Positions 47,337 to 56,474 of a stretch of 64,000 nucleotides of DNA are shown here, piece by piece. Every line of letters starts with the position of its first letter. Position 1 is the first letter of the stretch. Made by a program: the position numbers and the translations under genes. This DNA is from Caulobacteraceae bacterium (GTDB taxonomy: Bacteria > Pseudomonadota > Alphaproteobacteria > Caulobacterales > Caulobacteraceae). The notes under the pieces are model-generated. The model searched no databases. It was not told the DNA's origin and saw nothing but the letters and a program-made list of their open reading frames with translations. The stretch is from assembly GCA_947475735.1 (NCBI GenBank), contig CANJLQ010000001.1, positions 62,001 through 126,000 of the forward strand, read 5' to 3'.

Positions 47337-48956
47337 TCAGTTCGCGCCGGGGAAGGGGAAAGGGTCCGTGTCGGTCGGGCGGGTCGGCAGCGGCATCCGC
47401 GGCAGGGGCTCGTCGCTGTTGGCCGCACTCAGCAGAACGCTGGCCAGGATGACGGCCGCCTGACGCAGGTCTTCCGGCTTCAGATGGTCATAGCTGTCCA
47501 GAGAGCTGTGGTGCAGTCGGCTGCTGTAATCCAGCGGGTCCTGGATGAACTGGAACCCCGGAACCCCGACCGTCTGCAGGTAGACATGGTCCGTCCCGCC
47601 CGAGGACCGGGGCGACACCGTCGTCGCCCCCATGCTGGCGAACGGCTCCAGCCAATCCTCCAGCACCGGAACGGCGGCCACATTGCCCTCGGCGTTGATG
47701 CCCCGGATGCGGCCAGAGCCGTTGTCCAGGTTGAAATAGGCGACCAGGTCCGAATAGCCCTCGCGCGGCTGGATCGGCCACCGGGCGCGCCAGGTGCGGT
47801 TGTTTGGCAGGGCGGCCAGGGCCGGGTCCTCCAGCGGCGCGCGGGTGGCCAGATGGCGATCCACATAGGCCAGCGACCCCCACAGCCCCTGCTCCTCGCC
47901 ATTCCACAGGGCGAACCGGATGGTGCGCTTGGGCCGGACGTTCAGCGACCGCAGGATGCGCGCCGCCTCCATCACCACGGCGGTTCCGGCGGCGTTGTCC
48001 ACCGCCCCGTCCGCCGCCACCCAGCTGTCGAAATGGGCACCGGCCATGACGTATTCGCCCGAGCGGTCCGTGCCCGGAATATCGGCCAACACGTTGTAGG
48101 CGTTGACGTCCTCGTCGTGGAACCGGACCTCGCTCATCAGTTCGACCGTCGGGGCCGTGCCCGCGACCGCCAGCCGCGCCAGCCGGCGATAGTCCTCGGC
48201 CGCGATCTCCATGCCCGGCAGGGTCGGTGTCCGGCCGACCAGGTGCGTATAGCCCGCGCCATGGACCAGTCCGCCGTCGCGATACGCCATCCGGACCCAG
48301 CCCAACGCCCCCTCCTCCGCCAGGAAGGCGTCCATGCGCAGCGGGAAGTCGTCGCGCGAACTGGTCTGGATGCCCCGTTCGGCCGCCGCCAGATTGACGG
48401 TGGGCTGCACATAGGCCGAGCGCTCGGCCAGTTCCGCATCGGTCCAGCGGCGGAACGCCGGCTCGGTCGGATCGGGCACAGCGGTGGGTGCCGAGATCAT
48501 CACGATCTTGCCGGCCAGCTTGCCCCGCCATTTCTCCAGATCGCCCGGATTGGCCATGGGGGCCAGGATGACCTCGCCCGAGACCACGCCATTGGTGCCC
48601 GGCGTCCAGGCCACCGGAATGGCGCGCAGATCGATGGGCCGGGGCGTCGTCATGCGTGCGCTGGATCGCACGATCGACCAGCCGCGCCCGAATTCGAAGC
48701 CCTCGGTTCGGACGTTCGACAGGCCCCACGCGCGCAGCCGCTCCTGCGTCCACCGCTCGGTCTCGCGCATCTGGGGCGAGTTGGTCATCCGCCCGCCGAT
48801 CCGGTCGGTCAGGTGGGCGGCGGTCTGCATGACCTCGGAGTGGTTGAAGCCCTGGTCGATGATCCGGTTGACGGCGGCCCGGTCGACCTCCTGGGCCTGG
48901 ACGGACCCCGCCAGAAGGACGGCGGCAGCGGAAACAGTGGCGAGAAGACGGATCAC
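47337..48956 (-). CDS. Secreted M28-family zinc peptidase
   Basis: The protein has 539 residues from a GTG at 48956, giving a signal peptide (VIRLLATVSAAAVLLAGSVQ then AQ). An ATG at 49016 would start just after the tsf terminator stem and leave no room for a promoter. A PA-type insertion (about 120-270) precedes the catalytic domain, whose zinc ligands and catalytic residues appear as GAHFDSW, GAVDNAAGTAV, WNGEEQGLWGS, YFNLDNGSGRI and GGTDHVYLQ. The family removes N-terminal residues from peptides in the periplasm or outside the cell. It interrupts the usual tsf-pyrH adjacency and is preceded by a strong terminator, so it is likely transcribed separately. Confidence 0.92.
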   Translation of the reverse strand: MIRLLATVSAAAVLLAGSVQAQEVDRAAVNRIIDQGFNHSEVMQTAAHLTDRIGGRMTNSPQMRETERWTQERLRAWGLSNVRTEGFEFGRGWSIVRSSARMTTPRPIDLRAIPVAWTPGTNGVVSGEVILAPMANPGDLEKWRGKLAGKIVMISAPTAVPDPTEPAFRRWTDAELAERSAYVQPTVNLAAAERGIQTSSRDDFPLRMDAFLAEEGALGWVRMAYRDGGLVHGAGYTHLVGRTPTLPGMEIAAEDYRRLARLAVAGTAPTVELMSEVRFHDEDVNAYNVLADIPGTDRSGEYVMAGAHFDSWVAADGAVDNAAGTAVVMEAARILRSLNVRPKRTIRFALWNGEEQGLWGSLAYVDRHLATRAPLEDPALAALPNNRTWRARWPIQPREGYSDLVAYFNLDNGSGRIRGINAEGNVAAVPVLEDWLEPFASMGATTVSPRSSGGTDHVYLQTVGVPGFQFIQDPLDYSSRLHHSSLDSYDHLKPEDLRQAAVILASVLLSAANSDEPLPRMPLPTRPTDTDPFPFPGAN

Positions 48957-49029
48957 GAAAAGGCCCCCGGACAAACAATCAGGCGCGCATTTGGCCCGAG
49001 ACCGACGAGGCTGCAATCCAAAAGCGAAA

Positions 49030-49055
49030 GGGGCCGGCGATCGCTCGCCGGCCCC
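49030..49055. terminator. Intrinsic terminator after tsf
   Basis: An 11-bp perfect stem, GGGGCCGGCGA / TCGCCGGCCCC, with loop TCGC is followed on the minus strand by a pyrimidine-rich CTTTCGCTTTT. It ends the rpsB-tsf transcript 26 bases after the tsf stop. Confidence 0.85.
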
Positions 49056-49080
49056 CTCGTTTTCATCCGTGTCCGTCGCG

Positions 49081-50025
49081 TCAGGCTTGCGGCGCGATCA
49101 TCGAGGCGACTTCCGAGGCGAAGTCCGGTCCCTCGGCCTTCTCCACGCCCTCGCCCAGCGCCAGACGGACGAAGCCGGCCAGGTGCAGGCCGGGCGCGCC
49201 CAGTTCCTTGCCCGTGTCGGCGACCAGCTGCTCGATGGTCACGTCGGGGTTCATGACGAACGGCTGCTTGGTCAGCACCACGTCCTTCTGGAACTTGTTG
49301 ATCTGGCCTTCCACGATCTTGGCGATCATGGCTTCCGGACGGCCTTCTTCCTTGGCCTTCTCGGTCAGGACCTGACGCTCCTTCTCGACGGCGGCGGGGT
49401 CCAGATCGTCGGTGTTCAGCGACAGCGGGGCCGTCGCCGCAACATGCATGGCGATCTTGCGGCCCAGTTCGCGCAGGGCGGCCTTGTCGCCGCCGCCGTG
49501 CAGGGCCACCAGCACGCCGATGCGGCCCACGCCCGGCGACACCGCGTTGTGGACGTAGGAGGCGACGACGCCCTCGTCGACCGACAGGCGGGCGGCGCGA
49601 CGCAGCTGCATGTTTTCGCCGATGGTGGCGATCATCTGGGTCACTTCGTCCTGGACGGTCTTGCCGTTCTCCAGTTCTGCGCCGTGCAGCGCCTCGACCG
49701 AGGCGTGCTCCAGGCCCAGTTGGGCGAACGACTTGGCGGCGTTCTGGAACAGCTCGTTCCTGGCCACGAAGTCGGTCTCGGCGTTGAACTCGATGGCGGC
49801 GCCGACTTCACCGGCTCCGACTTCCTTGGACGCCACGGCCACCAGGCCCTCGGCGGCGACGCGGTCGGCCTTCTTGGCGGCCTTGGACAGGCCCTTGGCG
49901 CGCAGCCAGTCGATCGCGGCGTTGATGTCGCCGTCGGTTTCCTGCAGCGCCTTCTTGCAGTCCATCATGCCGACGCCGGACTTGGCGCGCAGTTCCATCA
50001 CGAGGGCAGCGGTGATCTCGGCCAT
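49081..50025 (-). CDS. tsf: Translation elongation factor Ts
   Basis: The protein has 314 residues. It starts [20 protein letters not shown] with the signature [40 protein letters not shown], then [18 protein letters not shown] core ([16 protein letters not shown]). EF-Ts exchanges GDP for GTP on EF-Tu. It follows rpsB after 97 bases that hold two consecutive hairpins, and is closed by a strong terminator. Confidence 0.97.
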   Translation of the reverse strand: MAEITAALVMELRAKSGVGMMDCKKALQETDGDINAAIDWLRAKGLSKAAKKADRVAAEGLVAVASKEVGAGEVGAAIEFNAETDFVARNELFQNAAKSFAQLGLEHASVEALHGAELENGKTVQDEVTQMIATIGENMQLRRAARLSVDEGVVASYVHNAVSPGVGRIGVLVALHGGGDKAALRELGRKIAMHVAATAPLSLNTDDLDPAAVEKERQVLTEKAKEEGRPEAMIAKIVEGQINKFQKDVVLTKQPFVMNPDVTIEQLVADTGKELGAPGLHLAGFVRLALGEGVEKAEGPDFASEVASMIAPQA

Positions 50026-50057
50026 TTCTGGTCTCCTGAGTCTTTAGATGTGCATGA

Positions 50058-50117
50058 GCGGCCGGGTGTTACCCCGGCCGCATGTCAGTTTCGCGAGCGG
50101 TCCGAACGCCGGACCGC
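50058..50117 (-). promoter_or_regulatory. Two tandem hairpins between rpsB and tsf
   Basis: In reading order (minus strand) the first is 50117-50097 (stem GCGGTCC / GGACCGC, loop of seven) and the second 50081-50058 (stem GCGGCCGGG / CCCGGCCGC, loop of six). Neither has a U-tract. They could attenuate or process the rpsB-tsf message. Confidence 0.5.
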
Positions 50118-50122
50118 GCGGA

Positions 50123-51007
50123 TCAGGCGGTGGCCTGCTCGGTCTCTTCGGCAGCCGGGGCTTCCTCGGCCGCAGCCTCGCCCGAGGCGGCCAGCATTTC
50201 CTCGGCCACGGCCTCGGCGCCCGCGGGGGCGGCGTCGGCCTGAACCGGAGCCGAGGCTTCGCGCAGCATCGGCTCTTCGGGGTTCTCCATGGCGCCCAGG
50301 TCGACGCCCGAGTTGGCGGCCCCGGCGGCCAGGCCGTCCAGCACCGCATCGGCGATCAGGTCGCAGTAGGTCTGGATGGCGCGCGCCGCGTCATCGTTGC
50401 CCGGGATCGGATAGGTGATGCCGTCGGGGTCCGAGTTGGTGTCCAGGATCGCGATGATCGGGATGTTCAGCTTGCGAGCCTCGAGGATGGCGATCGCTTC
50501 CTTGTTGGTGTCGATCACGAACATGATGTCCGGGATCGAGCCCATGTCGCGGATGCCGCCGAGGGAGAGCTCCAGCTTCTCCTTCTCGCGGGCCATGTTG
50601 ACCAGTTCCTTCTTGACCCGGCCTTCGCCGCCGCGCTCCAGAATGCCTTCCAGCTCGCGCAGACGGGCGATGGAGCCCGACACGGTCTTCCAGTTGGTGA
50701 GCGTGCCGCCCAGCCAGCGGTTGTTCATATAGTACTGGGCGCAGCGCTTGGCGGCCTCGGCGACCGGCTCGGCGGCCTGGCGCTTGGTGCCGACGAACAG
50801 GACGCGACCGCCCTTGGCGGCCACGTCGCGCACGGCGACCAGGGCCTGGTGGAACAGCGGCATCGACTGCGACAGGTCGATGATGTGGATGTTCGAGCGC
50901 GATCCGAAGATGTAGCGCTCCATCTTCGGGTTCCACCGGTGCGTCTGGTGGCCGAAGTGCGCGCCGGCTTCGAGCAGGGTGCGCATGGAGAATTCAGGCA
51001 GAGCCAT
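50123..51007 (-). CDS. rpsB: 30S ribosomal protein S2
   Basis: The protein has 294 residues. The S2 core is clear: [104 protein letters not shown] and [18 protein letters not shown]. Beyond about residue 240 it has an acidic Ala/Glu/Pro-rich tail (ETEQATA at the end), common in alphaproteobacteria and the reason for its length. The start has AAGGA upstream. It begins the block that continues with tsf. Confidence 0.97.
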   Translation of the reverse strand: MALPEFSMRTLLEAGAHFGHQTHRWNPKMERYIFGSRSNIHIIDLSQSMPLFHQALVAVRDVAAKGGRVLFVGTKRQAAEPVAEAAKRCAQYYMNNRWLGGTLTNWKTVSGSIARLRELEGILERGGEGRVKKELVNMAREKEKLELSLGGIRDMGSIPDIMFVIDTNKEAIAILEARKLNIPIIAILDTNSDPDGITYPIPGNDDAARAIQTYCDLIADAVLDGLAAGAANSGVDLGAMENPEEPMLREASAPVQADAAPAGAEAVAEEMLAASGEAAAEEAPAAEETEQATA

Positions 51008-51344
51008 CTGTATCAGTCCTTTTTCCGATTGATCCGCCGCGGGCGCTAATAGGACCCTGCTGGGCCCCTCGGAACGGAGCGATCCGGGATGTCTCCCCGA
51101 ACCGCGCCACGCCTCGCGTGTGAAGTGGCGGGGCTTCTAGGCGGAGATGGTGAAATTAGCAACCCTCTCCCGTCGGGAGAGGGCTTGAGCGCCCGAGAGC
51201 CGTCAGGCGATCGGCCTTGCGCGACCCGAAGGGCGGCGCGAAGCAGCCAAAGGGTGAGGGGTCGCCCAAGGGCCATTCCCACCGCCCGACCCTCATCCGT
51301 CCGCTTCGCGGCCACCTTCTCCCAACGGGAGAAGGAAAACTGCT
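51008..51344. other. Intergenic region between dnaE stop and rpsB start
   Basis: This 337-base stretch holds the rpsB leader (51008-51160) and a repeat element (51161-51335). In the leader, AAGGA near 51020 is the rpsB ribosome binding site, and CGCCAC / GTGGCG at about 51105-51130 could form a hairpin upstream of it. No gene was found. Confidence 0.6.
51161..51335. repeat. 175-bp inverted-repeat element (family C relative)
   Basis: The left arm CCCTCTCCCGTCGGGAGAGGG (in 51161-51183) and right arm CCTTCTCCCAACGGGAGAAGG (51315-51335) are each palindromic and mutually similar. A central CCGCTTCGCGG lies at 51300-51310. It ends nine bases after the dnaE stop position, downstream of dnaE, and may terminate its transcript. 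Confidence 0.7.
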
Positions 51345-54300
51345 CTACGCATCCTCCAGCATAAGCACGCCCGGTGCCGACTTGAGCGCCCCCCGCAGCG
51401 CCCCGTCCAGCCGGTACCGCCCCGGCAGTCTCAGCTCAATCTCGCGGCGGCCGTCCAGCGAGGCGACCAGGGTGATCTCGCCGCCCTTCCCCTTCGCCTC
51501 GGCGCGCGACAGGCGAGCCTGGATCGCCGCCGGGTCGGTGCCGCGCGACGAGACATGGACCCGCAAACCCAGGGTGGCGTCGTCGACGACCGTGTCCAGC
51601 GGCCGAATCTCGTCGGCGAAGAAGCGGACCTCGCCGTCCGCCGACTTGGCCCGCACCCGCACCAGCAGCGCCGCCCCCACCTCCAGCATCTCGCGACTGG
51701 TCCGCAGCAGGTCGGCCCCGACCAGACACTCGAACTCGCCCGTCGGATCGGAGAAGGCGCAGAAGGCGAACTTCTCGCCGGTCTTGGCGCTGGCCCGCTC
51801 CTGGCGACGCCGCACGACGCCCGCCATGAGAAAGGCCGTATCGCCCTGCTCGGCCCGCTGCACCGCCTCGGCGACGAAGGTCACGCGCTTGCGCCGCAGC
51901 GCCCCTTCCATGTCCTCCAGCGGGTGGCCGGACAGGTAGAAGCCCACGGCCGACAGTTCGTGGTCCAGCCGCTCGGGCCCGACCCACGGCTCGACCGCCT
52001 TCAACCGAGGCCGCGACGCCCCGGCCTGGTCGGCGCCGAACAGCGAGACCTGTGAGGAACTGCGGTCCGCCGCCACGCTCTGGCAATAGGCCATCAGGAC
52101 GTCGGCCTGGTCGAACAGCTGTCGCCGGTTGGGATGGATCGAGTCGAACGCCCCGGCCTTGGCCAGGCCCTCCAGCGCCCGCTTGTTCACCGCCCGCGGA
52201 TCGACGCGCTCGAGGAAGTCGAAGATATCGGTGAACCGCCCGCCGGTCTCGCGCACCTCGCAGACGTGCTTCATCGCCTCCAGGCCGACGTTGCGGATGG
52301 CCCCCAGCGCATAGAGCACCGCCCCGGTCTCGCCCTCCCAGCTCACGTCGAAGTCGGCCGAGGAGGCGTTGATGTCCGGCGCGCGCACCGGCACGTCGAA
52401 CTTCCGGGCGTCCTGATAGAAGACCGCCAGCTTGTCGGTGTTGGACAGGTCCAGCGACATGGAGGCGGCGAAGAACTCGACCGGATGGTTCGCCTTCAGC
52501 CAGCCGGTCTGATACGAAATCAGCGCATAGGCGGCGGCGTGGGACTTGTTGAAGCCGTAGCCGGCGAACTTGGCCACCAGGTCGAAGATGCCGCCCGACT
52601 GGGCCTCCGGCACGGACTGATCCGAGGCGCCCTTGATGAAGCGCGCCTTCTGGACGTCCATCTCTTCCTTCTTCTTCTTGCCCATGGCCCGGCGCAGAAG
52701 GTCGGCCTCGCCCAGGCTGTAGCCCGCCAAGATCTGGGCGATCTTCATCACCTGCTCCTGGTAGATGATGACGCCATAGGTCTCCGACAGCGTCTCCTTC
52801 AGGCTGGGATGCAGATAGTCGACCTCGGCGCGCCCGAATTTGCGGTCGATGTATGTGTCGATCATCTCCATCGGCCCGGGCCGATACAGCGAAATCAGCG
52901 CCGTGATCTCCTCGATGGAGCCACAGCGCATCTTGCGCAGGGTGTCGCGCATGCCCTGGGATTCCAGCTGGAACACCCCGACGGTCTGGCCAGACGCCAT
53001 CAGCTCATAGGTGGCCGCGTCCTCGAGCGGCAGCAGGTTGAAATCGACCGCCGCCCCGCGCCGCGACAGATATCCGTGCGCCCGGTCCAGCACCGTCAGG
53101 GTCTTCAGCCCCAGGAAGTCGAACTTCACCAGGCCCGCCGGCTCGACCCACTTCATGTTGAACTGGGTCGCCGGGATGTCCGAGCGTGGGTCCTGATAGA
53201 GGGGCGTCAGTTCCACCAGAGGCCGGTCGCCGATGACGATGCCCGCCGCGTGCGTCGAGGCGTTGCGATATAGCCCCTCCAACTCCAGCGCCGTTTCCAG
53301 CAGGGTCGCCACCGCCCGGTCGTTGTCGCGCGCCTCCTTCAGGCGGGGCTCGATCTCGATGGCCTGGGCCAGGGTCGTGGGGTTGGCAGGGTTGTTCGGG
53401 ATCATCTTGGCCAGACGATCCACCTGCCCCAGCGGCATCTGCAGCACCCGGCCGACGTCCCGCAGTACCGCGCGCGCCTGCAGTGTGCCGAAGGTGATGA
53501 TCTGGGCCACCCGGTCGCGGCCGTACCGCTCCTGGACATAGCCGATCACCTCCTCTCGCCGCTCCTGGCAGAAGTCGATGTCGAAGTCGGGCATGGAGAC
53601 CCGCTCGGGGTTCAGGAACCGCTCGAACAGCAGGCCGAACCGCAAGGGATCGAGGTCGGTGATGGTCAGGGCCCAGGCGACCAGAGAGCCCGCCCCCGAC
53701 CCCCGCCCCGGTCCGACGGGGATGCCGTGGGATTTCGCCCATTTGATGAAGTCCGACACAATCAGGAAATAGCCGGGGAAGCCCATCTGGACGATGATCC
53801 CGACCTCCCACTCCAGCCGGGTCCAGTATTCGGCCTCGGGCGCGGCGGGGGTGACCTGTTTCAGCCGCGCCTTCAGACCCTCGCGCGCCTGATGCAGCAG
53901 TTCCTCGGGCTCGGTCCGGCCGTCGCCGGCGTCGAAGCGGGGCAGGATCGGCGCATGGGTCTTGACCAGGAAGGCGCAGCGTCGCGCGATTTCGACGGTG
54001 GCGTCGCACGCCTCGGGCAGATCGGCGAACAAGGTCCGCATCTCGGCGGCCGACCGGAAATAGTGCTGGTCGGTAATGCGCCGCCGCTCTTCCTGGCCGG
54101 TGAAGGCCCCGTCGGCGATGCACAGCAGGGCGTCGTGGCTCCGCGCCTGCTCGCGCTTGGCGTAGTGCACATCGTTGGTGGCGACCAAGGCCGCGTCATT
54201 GGCATAGGCCCACTCTACCAGCCCACGCTCGGCGGTTCCCTCATCGGCCAGGCCGTGGCGTTGCACCTCGACATAGAAGCGGTCGCCGAACACCCGCGCC

Positions 54301-54848
54301 ATCTCGGCCAGGGTCGCGGCGGCCTCGTGGGGCTTGGACTGCACGAATGACGGATCGACCGGCCCGTCGGGCCCGCCGGACAGCAAAATCAGGCCCTCGG
54401 AACGCGCCGCCACCTCGGCCCAGGCCACGCAGGCCTCGCCCTCGACCGCCTCGTCCTTCGCCGCGTCCAGATAGGCCATGGACGACAGGGCCGACAGGTT
54501 CCTCCAGCCAATCTCGGACTGACAGATCAGCACGATGGTCGGCACCTTGGCCCACCGCTCGGCCCGACGCCCACCGATGCCGATGACCGGCAGGGCGCAG
54601 GCGATCAACGGCTGGACCCCCGCCCCCTTGGCGGCCTCGGAGAACTCCAGCGCCCCAAACAGATTGGCCCGGTCGGCCACGCCCACGGCCGGCATGCCGT
54701 GATCGGCCGCCAGCTTGCCCACCTTCCCCGCCTTGATCGCGCCTTCCAGCAACGAATAGGCCGAGCGGACCCGGAGGTGGACGAAGCCTTGTGCTGAGCC
54801 TTGCGCGGTTATGGCCTGATCCTCTTGGGCAGGCCGGAAGCGACTCAT
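51345..54848 (-). CDS. dnaE: DNA polymerase III alpha subunit
   Basis: The protein has 1167 residues, the size of replicative DnaE1. The PHP domain starts [20 protein letters not shown] and [17 protein letters not shown]. The palm carries [16 protein letters not shown] and the catalytic aspartates in [20 protein letters not shown]. Fingers and helix-hairpin-helix follow, then an OB domain near the C-terminus and a clamp-binding region. The start at 54848 overlaps the stop of the small ORF sidA (ATGA) and no separate Shine-Dalgarno is visible, so its translation from this transcript depends on that ORF. The LexA box upstream implies that part of its expression is SOS-induced. Confidence 0.96.
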   Translation of the reverse strand: MSRFRPAQEDQAITAQGSAQGFVHLRVRSAYSLLEGAIKAGKVGKLAADHGMPAVGVADRANLFGALEFSEAAKGAGVQPLIACALPVIGIGGRRAERWAKVPTIVLICQSEIGWRNLSALSSMAYLDAAKDEAVEGEACVAWAEVAARSEGLILLSGGPDGPVDPSFVQSKPHEAAATLAEMARVFGDRFYVEVQRHGLADEGTAERGLVEWAYANDAALVATNDVHYAKREQARSHDALLCIADGAFTGQEERRRITDQHYFRSAAEMRTLFADLPEACDATVEIARRCAFLVKTHAPILPRFDAGDGRTEPEELLHQAREGLKARLKQVTPAAPEAEYWTRLEWEVGIIVQMGFPGYFLIVSDFIKWAKSHGIPVGPGRGSGAGSLVAWALTITDLDPLRFGLLFERFLNPERVSMPDFDIDFCQERREEVIGYVQERYGRDRVAQIITFGTLQARAVLRDVGRVLQMPLGQVDRLAKMIPNNPANPTTLAQAIEIEPRLKEARDNDRAVATLLETALELEGLYRNASTHAAGIVIGDRPLVELTPLYQDPRSDIPATQFNMKWVEPAGLVKFDFLGLKTLTVLDRAHGYLSRRGAAVDFNLLPLEDAATYELMASGQTVGVFQLESQGMRDTLRKMRCGSIEEITALISLYRPGPMEMIDTYIDRKFGRAEVDYLHPSLKETLSETYGVIIYQEQVMKIAQILAGYSLGEADLLRRAMGKKKKEEMDVQKARFIKGASDQSVPEAQSGGIFDLVAKFAGYGFNKSHAAAYALISYQTGWLKANHPVEFFAASMSLDLSNTDKLAVFYQDARKFDVPVRAPDINASSADFDVSWEGETGAVLYALGAIRNVGLEAMKHVCEVRETGGRFTDIFDFLERVDPRAVNKRALEGLAKAGAFDSIHPNRRQLFDQADVLMAYCQSVAADRSSSQVSLFGADQAGASRPRLKAVEPWVGPERLDHELSAVGFYLSGHPLEDMEGALRRKRVTFVAEAVQRAEQGDTAFLMAGVVRRRQERASAKTGEKFAFCAFSDPTGEFECLVGADLLRTSREMLEVGAALLVRVRAKSADGEVRFFADEIRPLDTVVDDATLGLRVHVSSRGTDPAAIQARLSRAEAKGKGGEITLVASLDGRREIELRLPGRYRLDGALRGALKSAPGVLMLEDA

Positions 54849-54934
54849 CGCGCCAGGAGGGCGACCTGCCACACCATCCAGACAAAGCCGCCGCACGATG
54901 CAAGCGACAGCGTCTCTCGAACGACCTTGGTCAT
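54845..54934 (-). CDS. sidA: 29-residue SOS-induced membrane peptide, candidate division inhibitor SidA
   Basis: A 29-codon ORF, too short for routine gene finders. It begins [13 protein letters not shown], continues as a hydrophobic segment rich in aromatic residues ([15 protein letters not shown]) and ends in Arg, suiting one short membrane helix. Its TGA overlaps the dnaE ATG as ATGA. A perfect LexA box (54956-54970) and a promoter (54967-54995) lie directly upstream. Caulobacter crescentus SidA is an inner-membrane protein of exactly 29 residues, LexA-controlled, that binds FtsW and delays division after DNA damage; to my recollection it too lies beside dnaE. Length, charge pattern, SOS control and context support orthology. 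Sequence alignment with SidA was not possible here. Confidence 0.82.
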   Translation of the reverse strand: MTKVVRETLSLASCGGFVWMVWQVALLAR

Positions 54935-54955
54935 CGCCTTATCCCCAGATTGAAT

Positions 54956-54970
54956 GTTCCGGGAATGTTC
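54956..54970 (+). promoter_or_regulatory. LexA box of sidA-dnaE (GTTC-N7-GTTC)
   Basis: GTTC CGGGAAT GTTC is a perfect alphaproteobacterial SOS box, 22 bases before the sidA ATG (minus strand). It overlaps the 3' half of the predicted -10 element. Confidence 0.88.
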
Positions 54971-54995
54971 TATGTTGGCAGTTTGTTCCGGTCAA
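54967..54995 (-). promoter_or_regulatory. Predicted sidA-dnaE promoter
   Basis: On the minus strand TTGACC (54995-54990) is followed by a 17-base spacer and TAGAAC (54972-54967). Extended, CATAGAAC fits six of eight positions of the Caulobacter -10 form GCTANAWC. The -35 lies four bases beyond the stop of the hydrolase gene. Confidence 0.55.
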
Positions 54996-54998
54996 GCC

Positions 54999-56366
54999 CT
55001 ACAGAGAACAGGGGCTGCCGATGTTCTGGCCGTTGAGAAACAACGTGACGGCACCCTCGAAACACTGTGGCGCGGTCAGGAGGATGAAATGCGGGGCTTG
55101 GGTCACCGTGACCAGGGTCACGTCGGCGCCGGGACCGAGATCGGCGATCCGGCGGACAGCGCCAACGTAGGGGGTCTTGGGGTCCAGCGTGCCGTGCAGG
55201 ACCAAGGTCCGCGGCAGGCGGACCGGCTCTCCACCGAACAGGGCATCACGGGCGTAGAGCGGAAAGGGATTGTCGACCAGATACCCCGGCAAGGGACTGG
55301 TGAACCATGCCGCTGCTGCCTCCGCGGCGACGGTCTCTGCCTTCAGATCAGGCCGGGCGTTGTTCTCCGACCCGCTGATCGCCATGACTAAGGGCAGGGA
55401 GGACGGGGACTGGGGGTAGCGGGTGAAAGGCTCGCCGACCGCTCTAAGTTCGCCCAGAACCGCATCCAGCAGGGTCGTCTCGTTGTCGGCGAGTTGTTTG
55501 GACAGCTCCGGAATCTTCGACCGCAGGGATGGGAAGTCCAGGAGGCCTCCCATGAAGGCCTTGATGTTTCGGCCAGGGATGCGCTCCAGCCAGGGCGGCG
55601 ACCCCTCTGCGGCCTCGAGCAGGTGCCGATAGGACTGTTGATCCTGCTCGCCGAGAACAGCACGTCCGGTCGCGTCGGTGATCTGTGTCCGATGGCTGAG
55701 GTCCCACTGATCGGTCGTCTCGGGCGGCACGAGGCTGTCAAGGATGAGACCATCCAGGTGCAGCGGCGCCGCCTGCATCATGCGCAGCACCATCTGGGTG
55801 CCGTAGGACACGGCGTAGACATAGACCGGGCCGTCCTGCCGACCGGCCTCGATCAGCCCGGCCAGATCGCGGGCGGCATTCGCAATGTTGAAGGCACTGG
55901 CGCGATCGGGGTCCTGATAGACCGAGGCGATGCAGCCCGCCCACTCCGAACCGGCCAGCGCGATCCCCTCCGCGCTGTCGGGAGCCTCCTCCAGGGGGCA
56001 CAGCTTTGAAGAATAGCCCGTGCCACGATGGTCGGGGATCAACAGATCGAACCCCGGGAATGCCGTGCGAAGCCGAGGAAGCAGCGGATAGAAAGACGCT
56101 CCGGACTCGCCAGGCCCCCCTGCGATCAGCCAGACGCTGCCTCTGGGCGGACCATCGGCCGGGAATTTTCGGACAAAGAGATCGACGGTTCGTGCGTCGT
56201 CAATCCGCTGATGATCAAGGGGCGCAGAGGCGATGGTGCAGAGAGAGCCGGTCAACTCCGGCAGCGTGCCGGCGTCGGCGCACCGGTTGAAATCGCTCGC
56301 CGACGCCGAACCGACCCACGAGACGGCGAGGATCGCGCCGGCGAGCGGAAGAAGCGTTCTGAGCAT
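54999..56366 (-). CDS. Secreted alpha/beta hydrolase, peptidase S33-like
   Basis: The protein has 455 residues. A signal peptide (MLRTLLPLAGAILAVSWVGS then ASAS) is followed by an alpha/beta hydrolase domain: the oxyanion strand SVWLIAGGPGESG near residue 80, DLLIPDHRGTGYSS, the nucleophile in YAVSYGTQMVLRMMQ (A-x-S-x-G), the acid in LVLHGTLDPKTPYVG and the His in TQAPHFILL. This fits tripeptidyl or prolyl aminopeptidases of family S33, acting in the periplasm on peptides. Four cysteines near the mature N-terminus and C-terminus may form disulfides. It stands alone between rsh and the SOS promoter; its own terminator is not evident. Confidence 0.85.
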   Translation of the reverse strand: MLRTLLPLAGAILAVSWVGSASASDFNRCADAGTLPELTGSLCTIASAPLDHQRIDDARTVDLFVRKFPADGPPRGSVWLIAGGPGESGASFYPLLPRLRTAFPGFDLLIPDHRGTGYSSKLCPLEEAPDSAEGIALAGSEWAGCIASVYQDPDRASAFNIANAARDLAGLIEAGRQDGPVYVYAVSYGTQMVLRMMQAAPLHLDGLILDSLVPPETTDQWDLSHRTQITDATGRAVLGEQDQQSYRHLLEAAEGSPPWLERIPGRNIKAFMGGLLDFPSLRSKIPELSKQLADNETTLLDAVLGELRAVGEPFTRYPQSPSSLPLVMAISGSENNARPDLKAETVAAEAAAAWFTSPLPGYLVDNPFPLYARDALFGGEPVRLPRTLVLHGTLDPKTPYVGAVRRIADLGPGADVTLVTVTQAPHFILLTAPQCFEGAVTLFLNGQNIGSPCSL

Positions 56367-56474
56367 GCGGCCCTCGAAATCGCGCGGCAAGGCCGGCTGA
56401 GTTTCGGTCGGCTACGACATCGTCCGGGATCCGGTTACCGCTCACCCCGGTTAGTGTGCGGCTGAGAGCGAGCC

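Noticed and set aside
49014..49016. ATG at 49016 as start of the M28 peptidase
   Set aside because: It adjoins the tsf terminator stem, adds 20 residues before the signal peptide and leaves no space for a promoter.
46440..49256. 938-codon open frame on the plus strand
   Set aside because: It runs antisense through pyrH and the M28 peptidase and across their intergenic region and a terminator; no family features.
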